Counted from the first letter of the stretch, positions 45,799-55,738 are shown. The stretch: 64,000 bases of DNA from an uncultured Chryseobacterium sp. (GCA_913774355.1 CAJYGB010000022.1:1-64000), one strand, 5' to 3'. Notes: generated from the letters alone by a model not told the origin. Made by a program: numbers and translations.

Positions 45799-47184
45799 TT
45801 ATTTCCCGATACAAAACTTACTGAAAATATTCCCTAGCACCTCATCATTCGTCACTTCTCCTGAGATCTCACCGAGATGCTCCAGTGCATTACGCAGCTC
45901 ATAGGCCAGTAATTCGGTAAAAATCCGGAAAGTGATGGCTTCTTTGACTTTCTCTATGGCTTCCAGGGATTTCTGCAGCGCTTCAAAATGCCGCTGGTTG
46001 GTGATGACGATGTTGTTTTCTGAAGCTTTAAGCTGTTCGACGTACGAAGACAGTTCGTTTTTAAGATCCTGGATATTCTGGTTTTCGACCGCAGAAATTT
46101 TAATGAAATCAAATTCGTGGGCAATGGCCTTCCGGAAGACATTTTCTGCTTTCTCATATTGGGTCGGGATTACTTCATCGATCTTTGTAGCGCAGATAAT
46201 CAGTTTCAGATCTTCGCGCAATAATGATTGAATCATTTCGATATCTTCCGAAAAATCAGAAGTTCCCGCATCGGCCAGGTAAACGAGAATATTGGCATTA
46301 GCCACTTTTTCCCTCGCTTTTTTTACCCCGATCGCTTCAATTTCATCCATGGTTTCACGCAATCCGGCCGTATCGATCAGGCGGAATGCATGGCCTTTGA
46401 TATGGAGTACCTCTTCAATCGTATCCCGTGTTGTTCCTGCGATGTTGCTGACGATCGCACGCTCTTCTTTTAAAAGTGCATTCAGCAGCGTTGATTTTCC
46501 TGCGTTGGGCTTTCCGATGATTGCCACGGCAGTTCCGTTCTTGATGGCGTTTCCGTACTGGAAACTTTCAATCAGCGAGTTTAATTTCAAAGTGATCTTA
46601 TCAAGAAGTTGGTTCAGAGCGGTACGGTCGGCGAATTCCACATCTTCTTCTGCAAAATCCAGCTCCAGTTCGATCAGCGAAACAAAATTAAGCAGGTCCG
46701 TTCTCAGAAATGAAATCTCATTCGTAATCCCTCCTTTCAGCTGACTGATGGCGACTTTCCTTGAAGCTTCGTTTTCTGAAGCAATCACATCGGCAATGGC
46801 TTCGGCCTGGGAAAGGTCGATCCGGCCGTTGATGAAAGCCCGCAGCGTAAATTCCCCGGCTTTGGCCATCCGCGCGCCGTTTTTAATCAGTGTTTCCAGA
46901 ATGCGTTTTCCGATATGCGGCGACCCGTGAAAAGCAATTTCCACGGAATTCTCGGTCGTAAAGCTTTTCGGCGCCAGGAAAATCGAAAGCATCACCTCAT
47001 CGATCGCCTCTTCTCCATCCATAAAATAGCCATAATGAATCGTATGGGACTTCTGTCTGGCCAGATTTTTTCCCGGAAAAGACTTCTGAACCACAGCCAA
47101 CGCTTCATTTCCTGAAACACGGATAATTCCCAGAGCACCTACGCCGTTGGCCGTAGCCAGCGCACAAATCGTATCGTTATTCAT
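45799..47184 (-). CDS. mnmE: tRNA modification GTPase MnmE (TrmE)
   Basis: 461 residues, full family length. N-terminal tetrahydrofolate-binding domain (DTICALATANGVGALGIIRV), central helical domain and inserted GTPase domain with P-loop GKPNAGKS (224-231), TTRD switch I (251-254) and the DTAG motif. It ends in the invariant C-I-G-K (458-461), whose Cys is needed for modification. With MnmG it installs carboxymethylaminomethyl groups at U34 of certain tRNAs. A TAnnTTTG box lies five bases upstream of the ATG, suggesting a leaderless mRNA. Confidence 0.97.
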   Translation of the reverse strand: MNNDTICALATANGVGALGIIRVSGNEALAVVQKSFPGKNLARQKSHTIHYGYFMDGEEAIDEVMLSIFLAPKSFTTENSVEIAFHGSPHIGKRILETLIKNGARMAKAGEFTLRAFINGRIDLSQAEAIADVIASENEASRKVAISQLKGGITNEISFLRTDLLNFVSLIELELDFAEEDVEFADRTALNQLLDKITLKLNSLIESFQYGNAIKNGTAVAIIGKPNAGKSTLLNALLKEERAIVSNIAGTTRDTIEEVLHIKGHAFRLIDTAGLRETMDEIEAIGVKKAREKVANANILVYLADAGTSDFSEDIEMIQSLLREDLKLIICATKIDEVIPTQYEKAENVFRKAIAHEFDFIKISAVENQNIQDLKNELSSYVEQLKASENNIVITNQRHFEALQKSLEAIEKVKEAITFRIFTELLAYELRNALEHLGEISGEVTNDEVLGNIFSKFCIGK

Positions 47185-47188
47185 GCTG

Positions 47189-47196
47189 CAAATTTA
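47189..47196 (-). promoter_or_regulatory. -7 box very close to the mnmE start
   Basis: Minus-strand TAAATTTG, five bases before the ATG. If used, transcription starts at or near the start codon. Confidence 0.4.
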
Positions 47197-47860
47197 CGGT
47201 TTTTAATTGCAATGCACCATACCGTTTATCTATGGCCACAATTGGGGAGACAGGTCAGTGGCAAATTCGATTTGTTTGTCGATTTTATAAGGAAACAAAA
47301 TTAATTATGGGTGTCTCATGACCTGATTGCCCGTTTTTTAAACCATTCACTGTAAAGCAAACCTGTCTTTTTTCAGGAGCTTTTTCCGGCTATCCACTCA
47401 TACTCCTCACACCTTTCCAGGCCCGGGCTTAAGCCATCATTTCCCTTCCATGCTGCGGGGTATCCGTTACTATCCGGGCTATGAGGCCGTGAATAATATG
47501 ACCACTGGTACATGTTTACCGGCCGCATGATTTCTTTTTACCAAATATGTACTGGCGCGGGCATATAAAATTAACAATTGACCCCATTGACAAGAAGAAT
47601 TCACCATTCCCTTGTGTAAGCAAAACTCAGTGTGGGGTTATTCCCCATTTTAAACCACTCTTCAAAGGAGAATTCAAATCAAATGATTAACAGCTACTTA
47701 ACCAAAGAACATCTTTAAAGATTGAGATTATTTTCCTGCTTTGAATTTACTATGGAAGATATGGACGATGTTTTGTTAATATAAGGATAAGATCGGCCGC
47801 TTTCCTTATGTTTTTTAGGATAACCGCTAAAACAGCATCCATAAAATAAGGTAATTTCTA

Positions 47861-47902
47861 AAAAAAGAATCGCCCCACAAAAAAATAGCAGGACGATTCT
47901 TT
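47861..47902 (-). terminator. Intrinsic terminator of the aminopeptidase P gene
   Basis: AAAGAATCG (47864-47872) pairs with CGATTCTTT (47894-47902); read on the minus strand the hairpin is followed by a T run. Confidence 0.7.
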
Positions 47903-48002
47903 ATGTAATTTTTTTTCAAGGCTGCTTTAAATTTAGCAGGTATACCGACCGGAAAAGCTTCCGGCATTTAAACCTTTTACCTCTTCAAGCCTTGACGTTC
48001 TT

Positions 48003-49772
48003 TTAAAGCGGACTTACCAGTTCCAGGAACCATTCTTTAACCTCCCCTTCCAGGAATGAAGCCAATTTTTCCTCACAGGTTTTGTGATAGGTATTCAGCC
48101 AGGTGATTTCTTCTTCGGAAAGGATTTCCTTAACGATCGTATCCTTAAAGAACGGACAGAACGTGAGTGTTTCAAATTCATAAAAATTCCCGTGAATCGT
48201 GGTTGCGGATTCTTTTACCGCGATCAGGTTTTCATGACGGATGCCATATTCACCTTCCAGGTAGTACCCCGGCTCGTTGGAACACACCATTCCTAACATC
48301 AGTTCCTGCGGATTCATGTCTTTTCTGATATTCTGAGGACCTTCATGTACGTTCATGAAACTTCCTACGCCATGGCCGGTACCGTGGTTGTAGTCTTTAC
48401 CTTCCATCCACAATGGCAGCCGGGCAATCGCATCAAGCTGTACACCTCTCGTTCCTTTTGGGAATTTCACCATCGAAAGACGGATTAGTCCCTGCAGTAC
48501 TAAAGTGGAGTTTCTTTTAAATTCCTCAGATACGGCTCCTAAAGCCAAAGTTCTTGTAATATCCGTTGTTCCTTCAAGGTATTGTCCTCCGGAATCTACC
48601 AGAATGCTGGCGTCGTTGGTCACTTCCTTGCTGCCTTCTTTTTTCGCAGAGTAATGCATGATCGCACCGTTATCTTTGTAGCCGATAATGCTTCCGAAGC
48701 TTTCGCCTACAAAATTCTCTCCTTCCGCACGAACCCCCCTCAGCTTTTCTCCGATGGAATATTCGTTCATGGTTTCTTTTCCGGCATTGTGCGTTAGCCA
48801 GTACAGGAATTTCACCATCGCAACACCGTCGCGTACCATCACTTTTCGGAAGCCTTCCAGCTCCGTTTCATTCTTTTGGGCCTTCATCAGATTTCCCGGT
48901 ACTGCCGCTTTGATGAATTCATTATCCGGTTTCAGCGCTTCAAAAATCGACTGGTTGCTGTTCGGCGAAACCAACACTTTTTCATTGCTGAATGCTTTCA
49001 GGCAGTTGTAGAATTCTTCATACGGCATCATTTTCACCCAGGCTTCATCCATCTGCCTTCTCGATTCCACATCCAGTTTATCCAGGTCTGTGAAAAGTTT
49101 CGCATCATTTTTTGTAATCAACAGATATCCTAAAAATACAGGATTGCTTTCCACATCACTTCCTCTCAAATTTAAGGTCCAGGCCACATCATCCAGGCTC
49201 GAAATGATATGTACCGTAGCACACTGCTCCTCCATTTTCTGTCGGATGGCAGCTATTTTATCGATCACCGATTTTCCTGCTCTTTCCACAGGATGCACGA
49301 AGATCGGATTTTTAGAAGGTGTTCCCCTGTCTTTCCAGATTTCCTTCAGCAAAGGAAGATCGGCCAGGGTAATATTTTTAGCGTTTAATTTTTCAGTCAG
49401 AAGTTCCCAGTTGGCGTGGGAAGTCGCCTGGGCATTCACGGCTACTTTTCCGTTCTCAGGAATTTCAGAAATAATCCAGTCGATGTAGTTGGGAGTTCCC
49501 TCCATGCCATCTTTGAAAAGATCGATTCCCGATCCGGCCAGTTCGATCGGTGCCTGGGTAAAATACCGCCCGTCGGTCCAGAGCCCGGCTTTGTCTTTGG
49601 TTATTACCACAAAACCTGCCGAGCCTAAAAACCCTGACAGCCAGGCTCTTTCCTGCCACTCCTGAGGAAGATATTCGCTCATGTGCGGGTCCGCGGAGTA
49701 TACTATAAATGCATCAACATTATTTTTCTGCATCTCTTCACGAAGCGCAGCTACTTTTTCCTTTGAAGTCAT
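48003..49772 (-). CDS. pepP: Xaa-Pro aminopeptidase (aminopeptidase P, M24B)
   Basis: 589 residues, cytosolic. Two creatinase-like N-terminal domains (ALREEMQKNNVDAFIVYSAD; VDAIRQ-type helix) precede the pita-bread metallopeptidase domain: ILVDSGGQYLEGTTDITRT supplies the two Asp ligands, YNHGTGHGVGSFMNVHEGP the His, and NEPGYYLEGEYGIRHENL the Glu ligands. It removes N-terminal residues before proline using two metal ions. Length matches the long eukaryote-like form common in Bacteroidota. Gene symbol by function. Confidence 0.93.
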   Translation of the reverse strand: MTSKEKVAALREEMQKNNVDAFIVYSADPHMSEYLPQEWQERAWLSGFLGSAGFVVITKDKAGLWTDGRYFTQAPIELAGSGIDLFKDGMEGTPNYIDWIISEIPENGKVAVNAQATSHANWELLTEKLNAKNITLADLPLLKEIWKDRGTPSKNPIFVHPVERAGKSVIDKIAAIRQKMEEQCATVHIISSLDDVAWTLNLRGSDVESNPVFLGYLLITKNDAKLFTDLDKLDVESRRQMDEAWVKMMPYEEFYNCLKAFSNEKVLVSPNSNQSIFEALKPDNEFIKAAVPGNLMKAQKNETELEGFRKVMVRDGVAMVKFLYWLTHNAGKETMNEYSIGEKLRGVRAEGENFVGESFGSIIGYKDNGAIMHYSAKKEGSKEVTNDASILVDSGGQYLEGTTDITRTLALGAVSEEFKRNSTLVLQGLIRLSMVKFPKGTRGVQLDAIARLPLWMEGKDYNHGTGHGVGSFMNVHEGPQNIRKDMNPQELMLGMVCSNEPGYYLEGEYGIRHENLIAVKESATTIHGNFYEFETLTFCPFFKDTIVKEILSEEEITWLNTYHKTCEEKLASFLEGEVKEWFLELVSPL

Positions 49773-50014
49773 TTTTTCTATAATTTTAAAAAGGTGAAGT
49801 TACGAATTTAAAGGTTATCGGACAGCGTTTGGTGATGTTTTATCGGATTTTATTGCAGCATAAAGCCTGCCAGGATTAACGTTCAGATAAACATCATCTT
49901 GCCGTATCGTTTTTTCTAAGTAAAATCTAGATAAAACAAGCCGGATATATGGTGTTTAAAAATAATTACAGATCTGATCAGAAATGTTTTTAATTTTTGT
50001 CCGTAATTAATAGT

Positions 50015-50875
50015 TTATTCTTTAAAATATTCATGTTCAGTAAGCTCTATGGAATTATTATTTTCTCTAAAACTTTCTTGTATCTTCTTGGTTCTCATTT
50101 TCTCATATTCCATATCTGAATATGAACTCCCGTCAGGCATAGTTGAAGTGAAACTGGTAATATTATACCTTTGCTTAAGTTCCCTCATCCTGCTCATCGG
50201 ATCTTTCATGTAATCTTCAACGGCTTTTTTATACCGGCTTTCTGTTACGGGTATGTATGTAGACAAATTAAGTTTAATATTTCTGAACTTTTCAATTCCT
50301 TTCAATTCCCAGATGTGCTGTTTTTTGGTGTCTTCGATCTTTACGATCAATCCCGGAAGTCCCCAAAATTTATAAGGCCCTTCGGAAACAGGAATCTCAT
50401 TGGTAAACCATGCATTATATTTTCTGCCTTTATATTCTAAGGTTGCCAGCTGGCATTTCCTGCCTTGTATAAGGGCAGTTTCTGTTCCGATCTGCCAATT
50501 CAAGGTAATATGCTGCATGATTTTAAACCGGTCTGTGCCCACAGGAAGATAAGATATTACTTCATTAGATCGCCAGTTTTTCCGGATTATGCCACGAATT
50601 TTTCCCTGGGGAAAGATGTTTGTTGATACTGCCCTATCTGAGGAAATCGCGTCTGGTTCTATTTTCTGTGCAATCGCAGAATCTCTTCTTACTTTTGCCA
50701 GGCTGAAATAAGTAGATCCGTTCTTATCGATAAACAGACCCATCAGTTCGGTCTCTGTTTTTTCTAAATTTAACGAATCAGGCTTGAATGTGTACGCGTA
50801 AGTAAAATTGTATTTTTGACTAAAACAAAATGCGGAAACTAAAAAACCAAGTATGAATATTCCTTTTCTGATCAT
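50015..50875 (-). CDS. GLPGLI family exported protein
   Basis: 286 residues with a signal peptide (about 1-19, ending AFCFSQ). The family hallmark GPYKFWGLPGLIVKIED is at about 170-186, after KYNAWFTNEIPVSE. GLPGLI proteins are periplasmic or secreted proteins restricted to Bacteroidota with unknown function. A -7 box TATATTTG (minus strand, 50912-50919) lies 36 bases upstream of the start. A second GLPGLI gene is at 59.6 kb. Confidence 0.92.
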   Translation of the reverse strand: MIRKGIFILGFLVSAFCFSQKYNFTYAYTFKPDSLNLEKTETELMGLFIDKNGSTYFSLAKVRRDSAIAQKIEPDAISSDRAVSTNIFPQGKIRGIIRKNWRSNEVISYLPVGTDRFKIMQHITLNWQIGTETALIQGRKCQLATLEYKGRKYNAWFTNEIPVSEGPYKFWGLPGLIVKIEDTKKQHIWELKGIEKFRNIKLNLSTYIPVTESRYKKAVEDYMKDPMSRMRELKQRYNITSFTSTMPDGSSYSDMEYEKMRTKKIQESFRENNNSIELTEHEYFKE

Positions 50876-51069
50876 TTGGGAAAGACATTTAAATTAAGAC
50901 GTTAATATACTCAAATATAACCACGTACAGGTGAATTAAATTTCAGATTTTATAACAAAATTATACCTTACGTTATATTTAAGCCTTAAAATCACTATTT
51001 CTTCAGTCCAAAATGCTGTTCGGATCAGAAATTGAAAGTTTTTGGAAAGGTTATTGCTTATACCAGAAT

Positions 51070-51507
51070 ATGGAAAGCCAGAATTATAAAAATCACCGGA
51101 AATTTTATCCGCCACACCATTTTATTTATCTTCCTCTATTGATGATCCTGGAAATTTTCGGGATTTATAAAATTTTTAATGATGAATCGCATGAGCTGAT
51201 CTGGATTTTATTTTCCGTTGTTGTTTTTCTGATTTTTTATCTGGCAATCATGATGAGACAGCATTATGCACTTGGTCTGCAGGACCGGATGGTAAGGCTG
51301 GAATTTAAGCAGCGGTATTTCGAGATTTTCCAGCTGAGGTCTGATGAAGTGGAAAGCAAATTGACATTTGACCAGATCGCAGCATTGAGATTTACCTATG
51401 ACGATGAATTCAAAGAACTGCTTTATAAAGCGCTTCATGAAAATATTTCCGGAGATGAAATTAAGAGATCCATTAAAAAATGGAAGGCTGACCATCGTCG
51501 TATTTAA
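51070..51507 (+). CDS. DUF6526-like membrane protein
   Basis: 145 residues from ATG 51070 (MESQNYKNHRKFYPPHHF), the usual family start; the frame runs 19 codons further up. Two membrane segments (about 18-35 and 45-65), then a charged cytosolic domain (LEFKQRYFEIFQLRSDEVES; GDEIKRSIKKWKAD). It matches DUF6526 proteins. Function unknown. Confidence 0.8.
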   Translation: MESQNYKNHRKFYPPHHFIYLPLLMILEIFGIYKIFNDESHELIWILFSVVVFLIFYLAIMMRQHYALGLQDRMVRLEFKQRYFEIFQLRSDEVESKLTFDQIAALRFTYDDEFKELLYKALHENISGDEIKRSIKKWKADHRRI

Positions 51508-51537
51508 ATAAATAATAAACATCAAAAATAAATTATT

Positions 51538-51705
51538 ATGAAAAAGTTGAGCTTATACAGCATGACAGTATTTTGTCTGCTGATGTTAACAAGCTGCGAA
51601 GCAGTAGAAACAATCTTTAAAGCAGGTATGTGGTGGGGCATTATTGTAGTTGTCGGCGTAATAGCCATTATTTTGTGGCTGTTCTCAAGGGGTAAGAACT
51701 CTTAA
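51538..51705 (+). CDS. Small lipoprotein with one membrane helix
   Basis: 55 residues. N-terminal signal with lipobox L-T-S-C (Cys20), then a single hydrophobic helix (about 30-49, WWGIIVVVGVIAIILWLF). Similar short proteins are common in Chryseobacterium and are sometimes mislabelled phosphatidate cytidylyltransferase. It lies 30 bases after the DUF6526 gene and nine before the topoisomerase gene, so the three may be co-transcribed. Confidence 0.75.
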   Translation: MKKLSLYSMTVFCLLMLTSCEAVETIFKAGMWWGIIVVVGVIAIILWLFSRGKNS

Positions 51706-51714
51706 CCAAGTCTT

Positions 51715-52818
51715 ATGGAAAATTCAGACCTAGACCTCATTTCACATCTGAAGCCTTCGAAGATTGTAAAAATTATGAAAGATCCGGTGGCCTCTGCAAA
51801 GGCGGTACATCTTATATATACCTCCGATGCAGAAACAGCCGGAATTACCCGGAAGAAAACGGGTAAAAAATATTCATATTACAAGGACGGCGAAAAAATC
51901 AAGGATAAAGAAGAAATTACCAGGATTAACAAACTGGTGATACCCCCTGCTTGGGAAAATGTCTGGATTTGTGCTTTGGATAACGGCCATCTTCAGGCTA
52001 CGGGTTTTGATCTGAAACAAAGAAAACAGTACCGTTACCATCCGCTTTGGAGCGCACTGAGAAACCACACCAAATTTTACAGGATGCTTCAGTTCGGATA
52101 TGCCTTACCTGATATCAGGCTTCAGGTGGAAAAAGATCTGGCACTCCGGAATTTCGAAAAAAGAAAAATCCTCGCACTGATCGTCAGTTTAATGCAAAAA
52201 ACGAATATCCGGATCGGAAACAACGCTTATGAAAAACTCTACGGGTCTTTCGGATTGACAACCTTAAAAGGTAAACACGTTAAAGTACAGGGGCAGAAAA
52301 TTATGTTTCATTTCAAAGGCAAAAAAGGGGTGATGCATGACATCGACCTAAAAAGCCGGCGTCTTTCCAAGCTGATCCAGAAATGCAAAGATATTCCGGG
52401 GAGAGAACTTTTCCAGTATATTGATGATGAAGGAAACCGCCATACCGTAGATTCGGGAATGGTAAATGATTATATCAAAGAAATCAGCGGTGAAGATTTT
52501 ACGGCAAAAGATTTCAGAACCTGGTCTGGAACGGTAAGTGCCCTGATTGCTTTTAAAGAAATCGGTTACGCGGAAACCCATACGGAATATAAGAAAAAAG
52601 TAAAAGAGGCCCTGGAAATGGTGGCTTCCCATTTGGGAAATACCAGCACGGTCTGCCGTAAATACTACGTCCATCCTTTGGTGATCAACCTTTACGAAAA
52701 CAACACCATCAAAAAATACCTCGACGAACTCGAACAAATCGAACAAAATGACGGGAAAGCCGGTCTCACTCACGAGGAAAAGCTGGTGCTGAAGATTCTG
52801 GAAAACGAAAAGATTTAG
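51715..52818 (+). CDS. Type IB DNA topoisomerase
   Basis: 367 residues. Homologous to poxvirus/bacterial topoisomerase IB: N-terminal TRKKTGKKYSYYKDGE and VIPPAWENVWI, then the catalytic core with KTNIRIGNNAYEKLYGSFGL, KDFRTWSGTVSA and the active-site N-T-S-T-V-C-R-K-Y-Y near residues 309-318 (Tyr317 or 318 attacks DNA). It relaxes supercoils without ATP. Bacterial members are found sporadically. Confidence 0.92.
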   Translation: MENSDLDLISHLKPSKIVKIMKDPVASAKAVHLIYTSDAETAGITRKKTGKKYSYYKDGEKIKDKEEITRINKLVIPPAWENVWICALDNGHLQATGFDLKQRKQYRYHPLWSALRNHTKFYRMLQFGYALPDIRLQVEKDLALRNFEKRKILALIVSLMQKTNIRIGNNAYEKLYGSFGLTTLKGKHVKVQGQKIMFHFKGKKGVMHDIDLKSRRLSKLIQKCKDIPGRELFQYIDDEGNRHTVDSGMVNDYIKEISGEDFTAKDFRTWSGTVSALIAFKEIGYAETHTEYKKKVKEALEMVASHLGNTSTVCRKYYVHPLVINLYENNTIKKYLDELEQIEQNDGKAGLTHEEKLVLKILENEKI

Positions 52819-53386
52819 AAGGTCAATAGCGAACTATCAATCGCTTTGCTGGTGAATTTTTTGAGAAAAAATAAAATTTAATAATGTTTTACTAAAACAG
52901 AATTTAAGTGAAGACTGCCATAAATTGATCATTCACTATTGATCATTCATTATAAAAGCACCCCGTCATTTACCAATTGACAAGTGTACTAAATTAACTA
53001 TTCACATTATCCCCTGCTGTCATTTGCTGAGTGTAAAGTTTACGCTGGGCCTATCTGAGTGCCCTTGCAGAGGAAAAATAGGCGAATTTTTTTTGCAAAA
53101 AACTTTATGAGCGTCGGAAGTGTTTGACTCATAAAAACTGATTGGCGATTTCGCTATTCACTATTCTCCTGCGCAGTAAAATTCACCGTTCAAAAACCAC
53201 CCCGTAAAAAATTATTTCATAATTTTCGCCACCCCTCCGGAGGAGTGGAATTGCGGTGAAAGCTTTGATTACGGTCTTTTTATTCCAATTTAATAACTGG
53301 TTTTATATTCAATAACAATAAATTGATAAGTGGAGCGGATTGACTATTCACCATTGACTATTGACGATCCACCATTCGTCGCGCTC
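52819..53386. other. Intergenic region with decayed repeats
   Basis: About 570 bases. Words of the type CTATTCAC, ATTGACTATT and ATTGATCATTCA recur at 52.92-52.98, 53.15 and 53.34-53.37 kb, and a 20-base imperfect palindrome is at 53229-53248. No gene. Confidence 0.5.
53229..53248. repeat. REP-like palindrome
   Basis: CCACCCCTCC followed by GGAGGAGTGG, nine of ten pairs matching, GC-rich in AT-rich DNA. Probably one copy of a dispersed element. Confidence 0.5.
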
Positions 53387-53421
53387 TTTGCCGGAGACCT
53401 CAAATAAATGTTGTAAATTTG
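53387..53421 (+). promoter_or_regulatory. Promoter of pruA
   Basis: TTTG (53387-53390), 23 bases, then TAAATTTG (53414-53421): a full match to the Bacteroidota -33/-7 consensus, 30 bases before the ATG. Confidence 0.65.
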
Positions 53422-53451
53422 TATCATAGCAAATAAAAACAGACAACTAAT

Positions 53452-55077
53452 ATGGCAAAAGCAATTTCGCAAGTACCTTTTGCGGTAAACGAGCCGGTAA
53501 ATTCTTATGCTCCGGGAACTCCGGAAGTAAAAAGCCTGATCGCCCAATACAGGAAAATGTGGGCTGAGAAAGTGGAAATCCCCATGATCATCAATGGTGA
53601 AGAAGTAACGACAGGAGACAAAGTTCAGCTTCAGTCGCCTCAGGATCATGCCCATGACTTCGGGTTTTATCACAGAGGAACGATGCAGCACGTGGATGAC
53701 GCCATCAACGCAGCCCTTGCAGCCAAAAAAGAATGGAACGAACTGGGCTGGGAACACCGTGCAGCGATTTTCTTAAAAGCAGCCGACCTTTTGGCCGGAC
53801 CGTACAGAGATGTGATCAACGCGGCCACAATGATCGGACAGTCTAAAAATGTTCATCAGGCTGAAATCGATGCGGCATGTGAATTCATCGATTTCTTAAG
53901 ATTCAATGTAGAGTTTATGACGGAAATGTATTCCGAGCAGCCGGTGTCCGATGCAGGAATCTGGAACCGTGTGGAATACAGACCGCTGGAAGGGTTCTGC
54001 TTTGCGGTAACCCCATTCAACTTTACGGCGATTTCCGGTAATTTACCGACCTGTATGGCCATGCTTGGAAACGTCGTGGTTTGGAAACCTTCCGATAAGC
54101 AGATCTATTCTGCAAAAGTAATCATGGACGTTCTTACAGAGGCAGGTCTTCCGAAAGGGGTCATCAACATGATCTTTACCGACGGAAAAGAAACCGCTGA
54201 AAAAGTATTGGCCCACCGTGATTTTGCCGGGCTTCACTTTACAGGTTCTACCAAAGTATTCCAGGGCATGTGGAAAATGATCGGTGATCAAATTCACAAT
54301 TACAGAACTTATCCTAGAATCGTTGGGGAAACCGGAGGAAAAGACTTTGTGATTGCCCATCCTTCGGCTAATGTGGAAGCAGTAGCCACGGCGTTGGTGA
54401 GAGGAGCCTTCGAATATCAGGGACAGAAATGTTCTGCAGCTTCCAGAGCTTATATTCCGCAGTCTCTTTGGGCCGGCGTAAAAAAAGTAATGGAAACACA
54501 GATTTCTTCTATTAAAGTAGGTTCTCCTGAAGATCCGTCTAACTTTGTAAACGCAGTAATTGATAAAAACTCTTTCGAGAAGTGCAAAGGATATATCGAC
54601 AGAGCCCATGCATCGGAAGAGGCAAACGTAGTAATCGGCGGAAAAACCGATGATTCCAAAGGATGGTTTGTACACCCTACCGTTATCGAAACCACAAATC
54701 CTCAGTACGAAAGTATGGTTGAGGAAATCTTCGGCCCGATTTTATCGGTTTACGTGTATGAAGATGCACAATGGGAAGAAACCCTTAAACTGGTAGATTC
54801 TTCATCTCCTTATTCATTGACGGGGTCTGTTTTCGCACAGGACCGTTATGCCATCAATGAAGCTTTCAAAGCATTGGAAAATGCATCCGGAAACTTTTAT
54901 ATCAACGACAAACCGACAGGAGCCGTAGTTGGTCAGCAGCCTTTCGGAGGCGGAAGAGCTTCAGGAACGAATGATAAGGCGGGTTCTAAAATGAACCTGT
55001 TGAGATGGACGTCCGTAAGATCAGTCAAAGAAACATTTGTTTCGCCTAAAGATTATAAATATCCGTATCTCGGATAA
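53452..55077 (+). CDS. pruA: L-glutamate gamma-semialdehyde dehydrogenase
   Basis: 541 residues, full length for 1-pyrroline-5-carboxylate dehydrogenase. ALDH fold with GETGGKDF (general base Glu293) and GQKCSAASRAY (nucleophile Cys327); the C-terminal GQQPFGGGRASGTNDKAG is typical of the PruA family. It oxidises glutamate semialdehyde to glutamate with NAD+, the second step of proline catabolism. No putA-like proline dehydrogenase is adjacent. It has its own promoter and terminator. Confidence 0.96.
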   Translation: MAKAISQVPFAVNEPVNSYAPGTPEVKSLIAQYRKMWAEKVEIPMIINGEEVTTGDKVQLQSPQDHAHDFGFYHRGTMQHVDDAINAALAAKKEWNELGWEHRAAIFLKAADLLAGPYRDVINAATMIGQSKNVHQAEIDAACEFIDFLRFNVEFMTEMYSEQPVSDAGIWNRVEYRPLEGFCFAVTPFNFTAISGNLPTCMAMLGNVVVWKPSDKQIYSAKVIMDVLTEAGLPKGVINMIFTDGKETAEKVLAHRDFAGLHFTGSTKVFQGMWKMIGDQIHNYRTYPRIVGETGGKDFVIAHPSANVEAVATALVRGAFEYQGQKCSAASRAYIPQSLWAGVKKVMETQISSIKVGSPEDPSNFVNAVIDKNSFEKCKGYIDRAHASEEANVVIGGKTDDSKGWFVHPTVIETTNPQYESMVEEIFGPILSVYVYEDAQWEETLKLVDSSSPYSLTGSVFAQDRYAINEAFKALENASGNFYINDKPTGAVVGQQPFGGGRASGTNDKAGSKMNLLRWTSVRSVKETFVSPKDYKYPYLG

Positions 55078-55110
55078 TAAATGATGAATGACATCAATGA
55101 ATGATATAAG

Positions 55111-55139
55111 GCCCTGGAATTTCGGTTCCAGGGCTTTTA
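55111..55139 (+). terminator. Intrinsic terminator of pruA
   Basis: GCCCTGGAA (55111-55119) with TTCCAGGGC (55126-55134), loop TTTCGG, followed by TTTTAT. Confidence 0.85.
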
Positions 55140-55335
55140 TTTTGGTTACATATTTTTTTTAAACTGATTATAAATTTAGGTAAATCCCGAAGGAATAGCC
55201 GAAGGAACAGATCAAACAATCTGAAGTTTTTCAATAATTTTCCATTTAATTTATTGATAATTAATGCTAACCTTCATTTTCGGAACGGTTATTGAACTGA
55301 TGGAGGCACAAGACACACAACCAAAACAAAATATT

Positions 55336-55539
55336 ATGAAAAAATTAGTGTTAATAGCAGCTGTCGGAATGTTTGCGATCAGTTGCGGGACAAAGGAATC
55401 TTCGATGTCCACAAGCAATTCGGATTCTGTCAAGGTAGATAATACAGCTACAATGGCACCGGCTGCCAACGACACCATGACTACCGGTAATCCGGACAGC
55501 ATTAAAATGAAAATGGATACTGCCGCTACCGCGAGATAG
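55336..55539 (+). CDS. Small Ser/Thr-rich lipoprotein
   Basis: 67 residues from ATG 55336 (MKKLVLIAAVGMFAISCG); the frame runs 24 codons upstream without a signal sequence. Lipobox A-I-S-C (Cys17). The rest is a disordered Ser/Thr/Asp/Met-rich tail. Similar in size, layout and composition to the 55767 gene, so the two look like relatives. Function unknown. Confidence 0.75.
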   Translation: MKKLVLIAAVGMFAISCGTKESSMSTSNSDSVKVDNTATMAPAANDTMTTGNPDSIKMKMDTAATAR

Positions 55540-55556
55540 TATTAAATTTACCCCCC

Positions 55557-55588
55557 AATCCTCAGATGAAAATCCGGGGATTTTTTTG
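55557..55588 (+). terminator. Intrinsic terminator
   Basis: Seven-pair stem AATCCTC (55557-55563) with GGGGATT (55576-55582), one G-U pair, then seven T residues. Confidence 0.55.
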
Positions 55589-55647
55589 TTTTACATCATT
55601 TCTCCTCTACTCTTTATAATCTACATTTTCTGAAATTTATTAAAGGT

Positions 55648-55724
55648 ACTTTTTACTTTTTACTTTTTACTTTTTACTTTTTACTTTTTACTTTTTACTT
55701 TTTACTTTTTACTTTTTACTTTTT
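55648..55724. repeat. Heptanucleotide tandem repeat, (ACTTTTT)11
   Basis: Eleven perfect head-to-tail copies of ACTTTTT. The array ends six bases before the -7 box of the next lipoprotein gene, so it occupies the whole -33 region. Such arrays change length by slippage. Confidence 0.95.
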
Positions 55725-55730
55725 AATCAT

Positions 55731-55738
55731 TATATTTG
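55731..55738 (+). promoter_or_regulatory. -7 box next to the heptamer array
   Basis: TATATTTG (TAnnTTTG), 28 bases before the ATG at 55767. The -33 position is inside the repeat and lacks TTG. Confidence 0.55.

Larger units (their letters stand above)
47185..48002. other. Intergenic stretch without a gene
   Basis: About 800 bases between the aminopeptidase P terminator and mnmE. Short words such as ATTGAC and ATTCACCATT recur, as in 52.9-53.4 kb. No coding frame found. Confidence 0.5.

Noticed and set aside
55648..55724. CRISPR array
   Set aside because: Units are seven bases, contiguous and without spacers.
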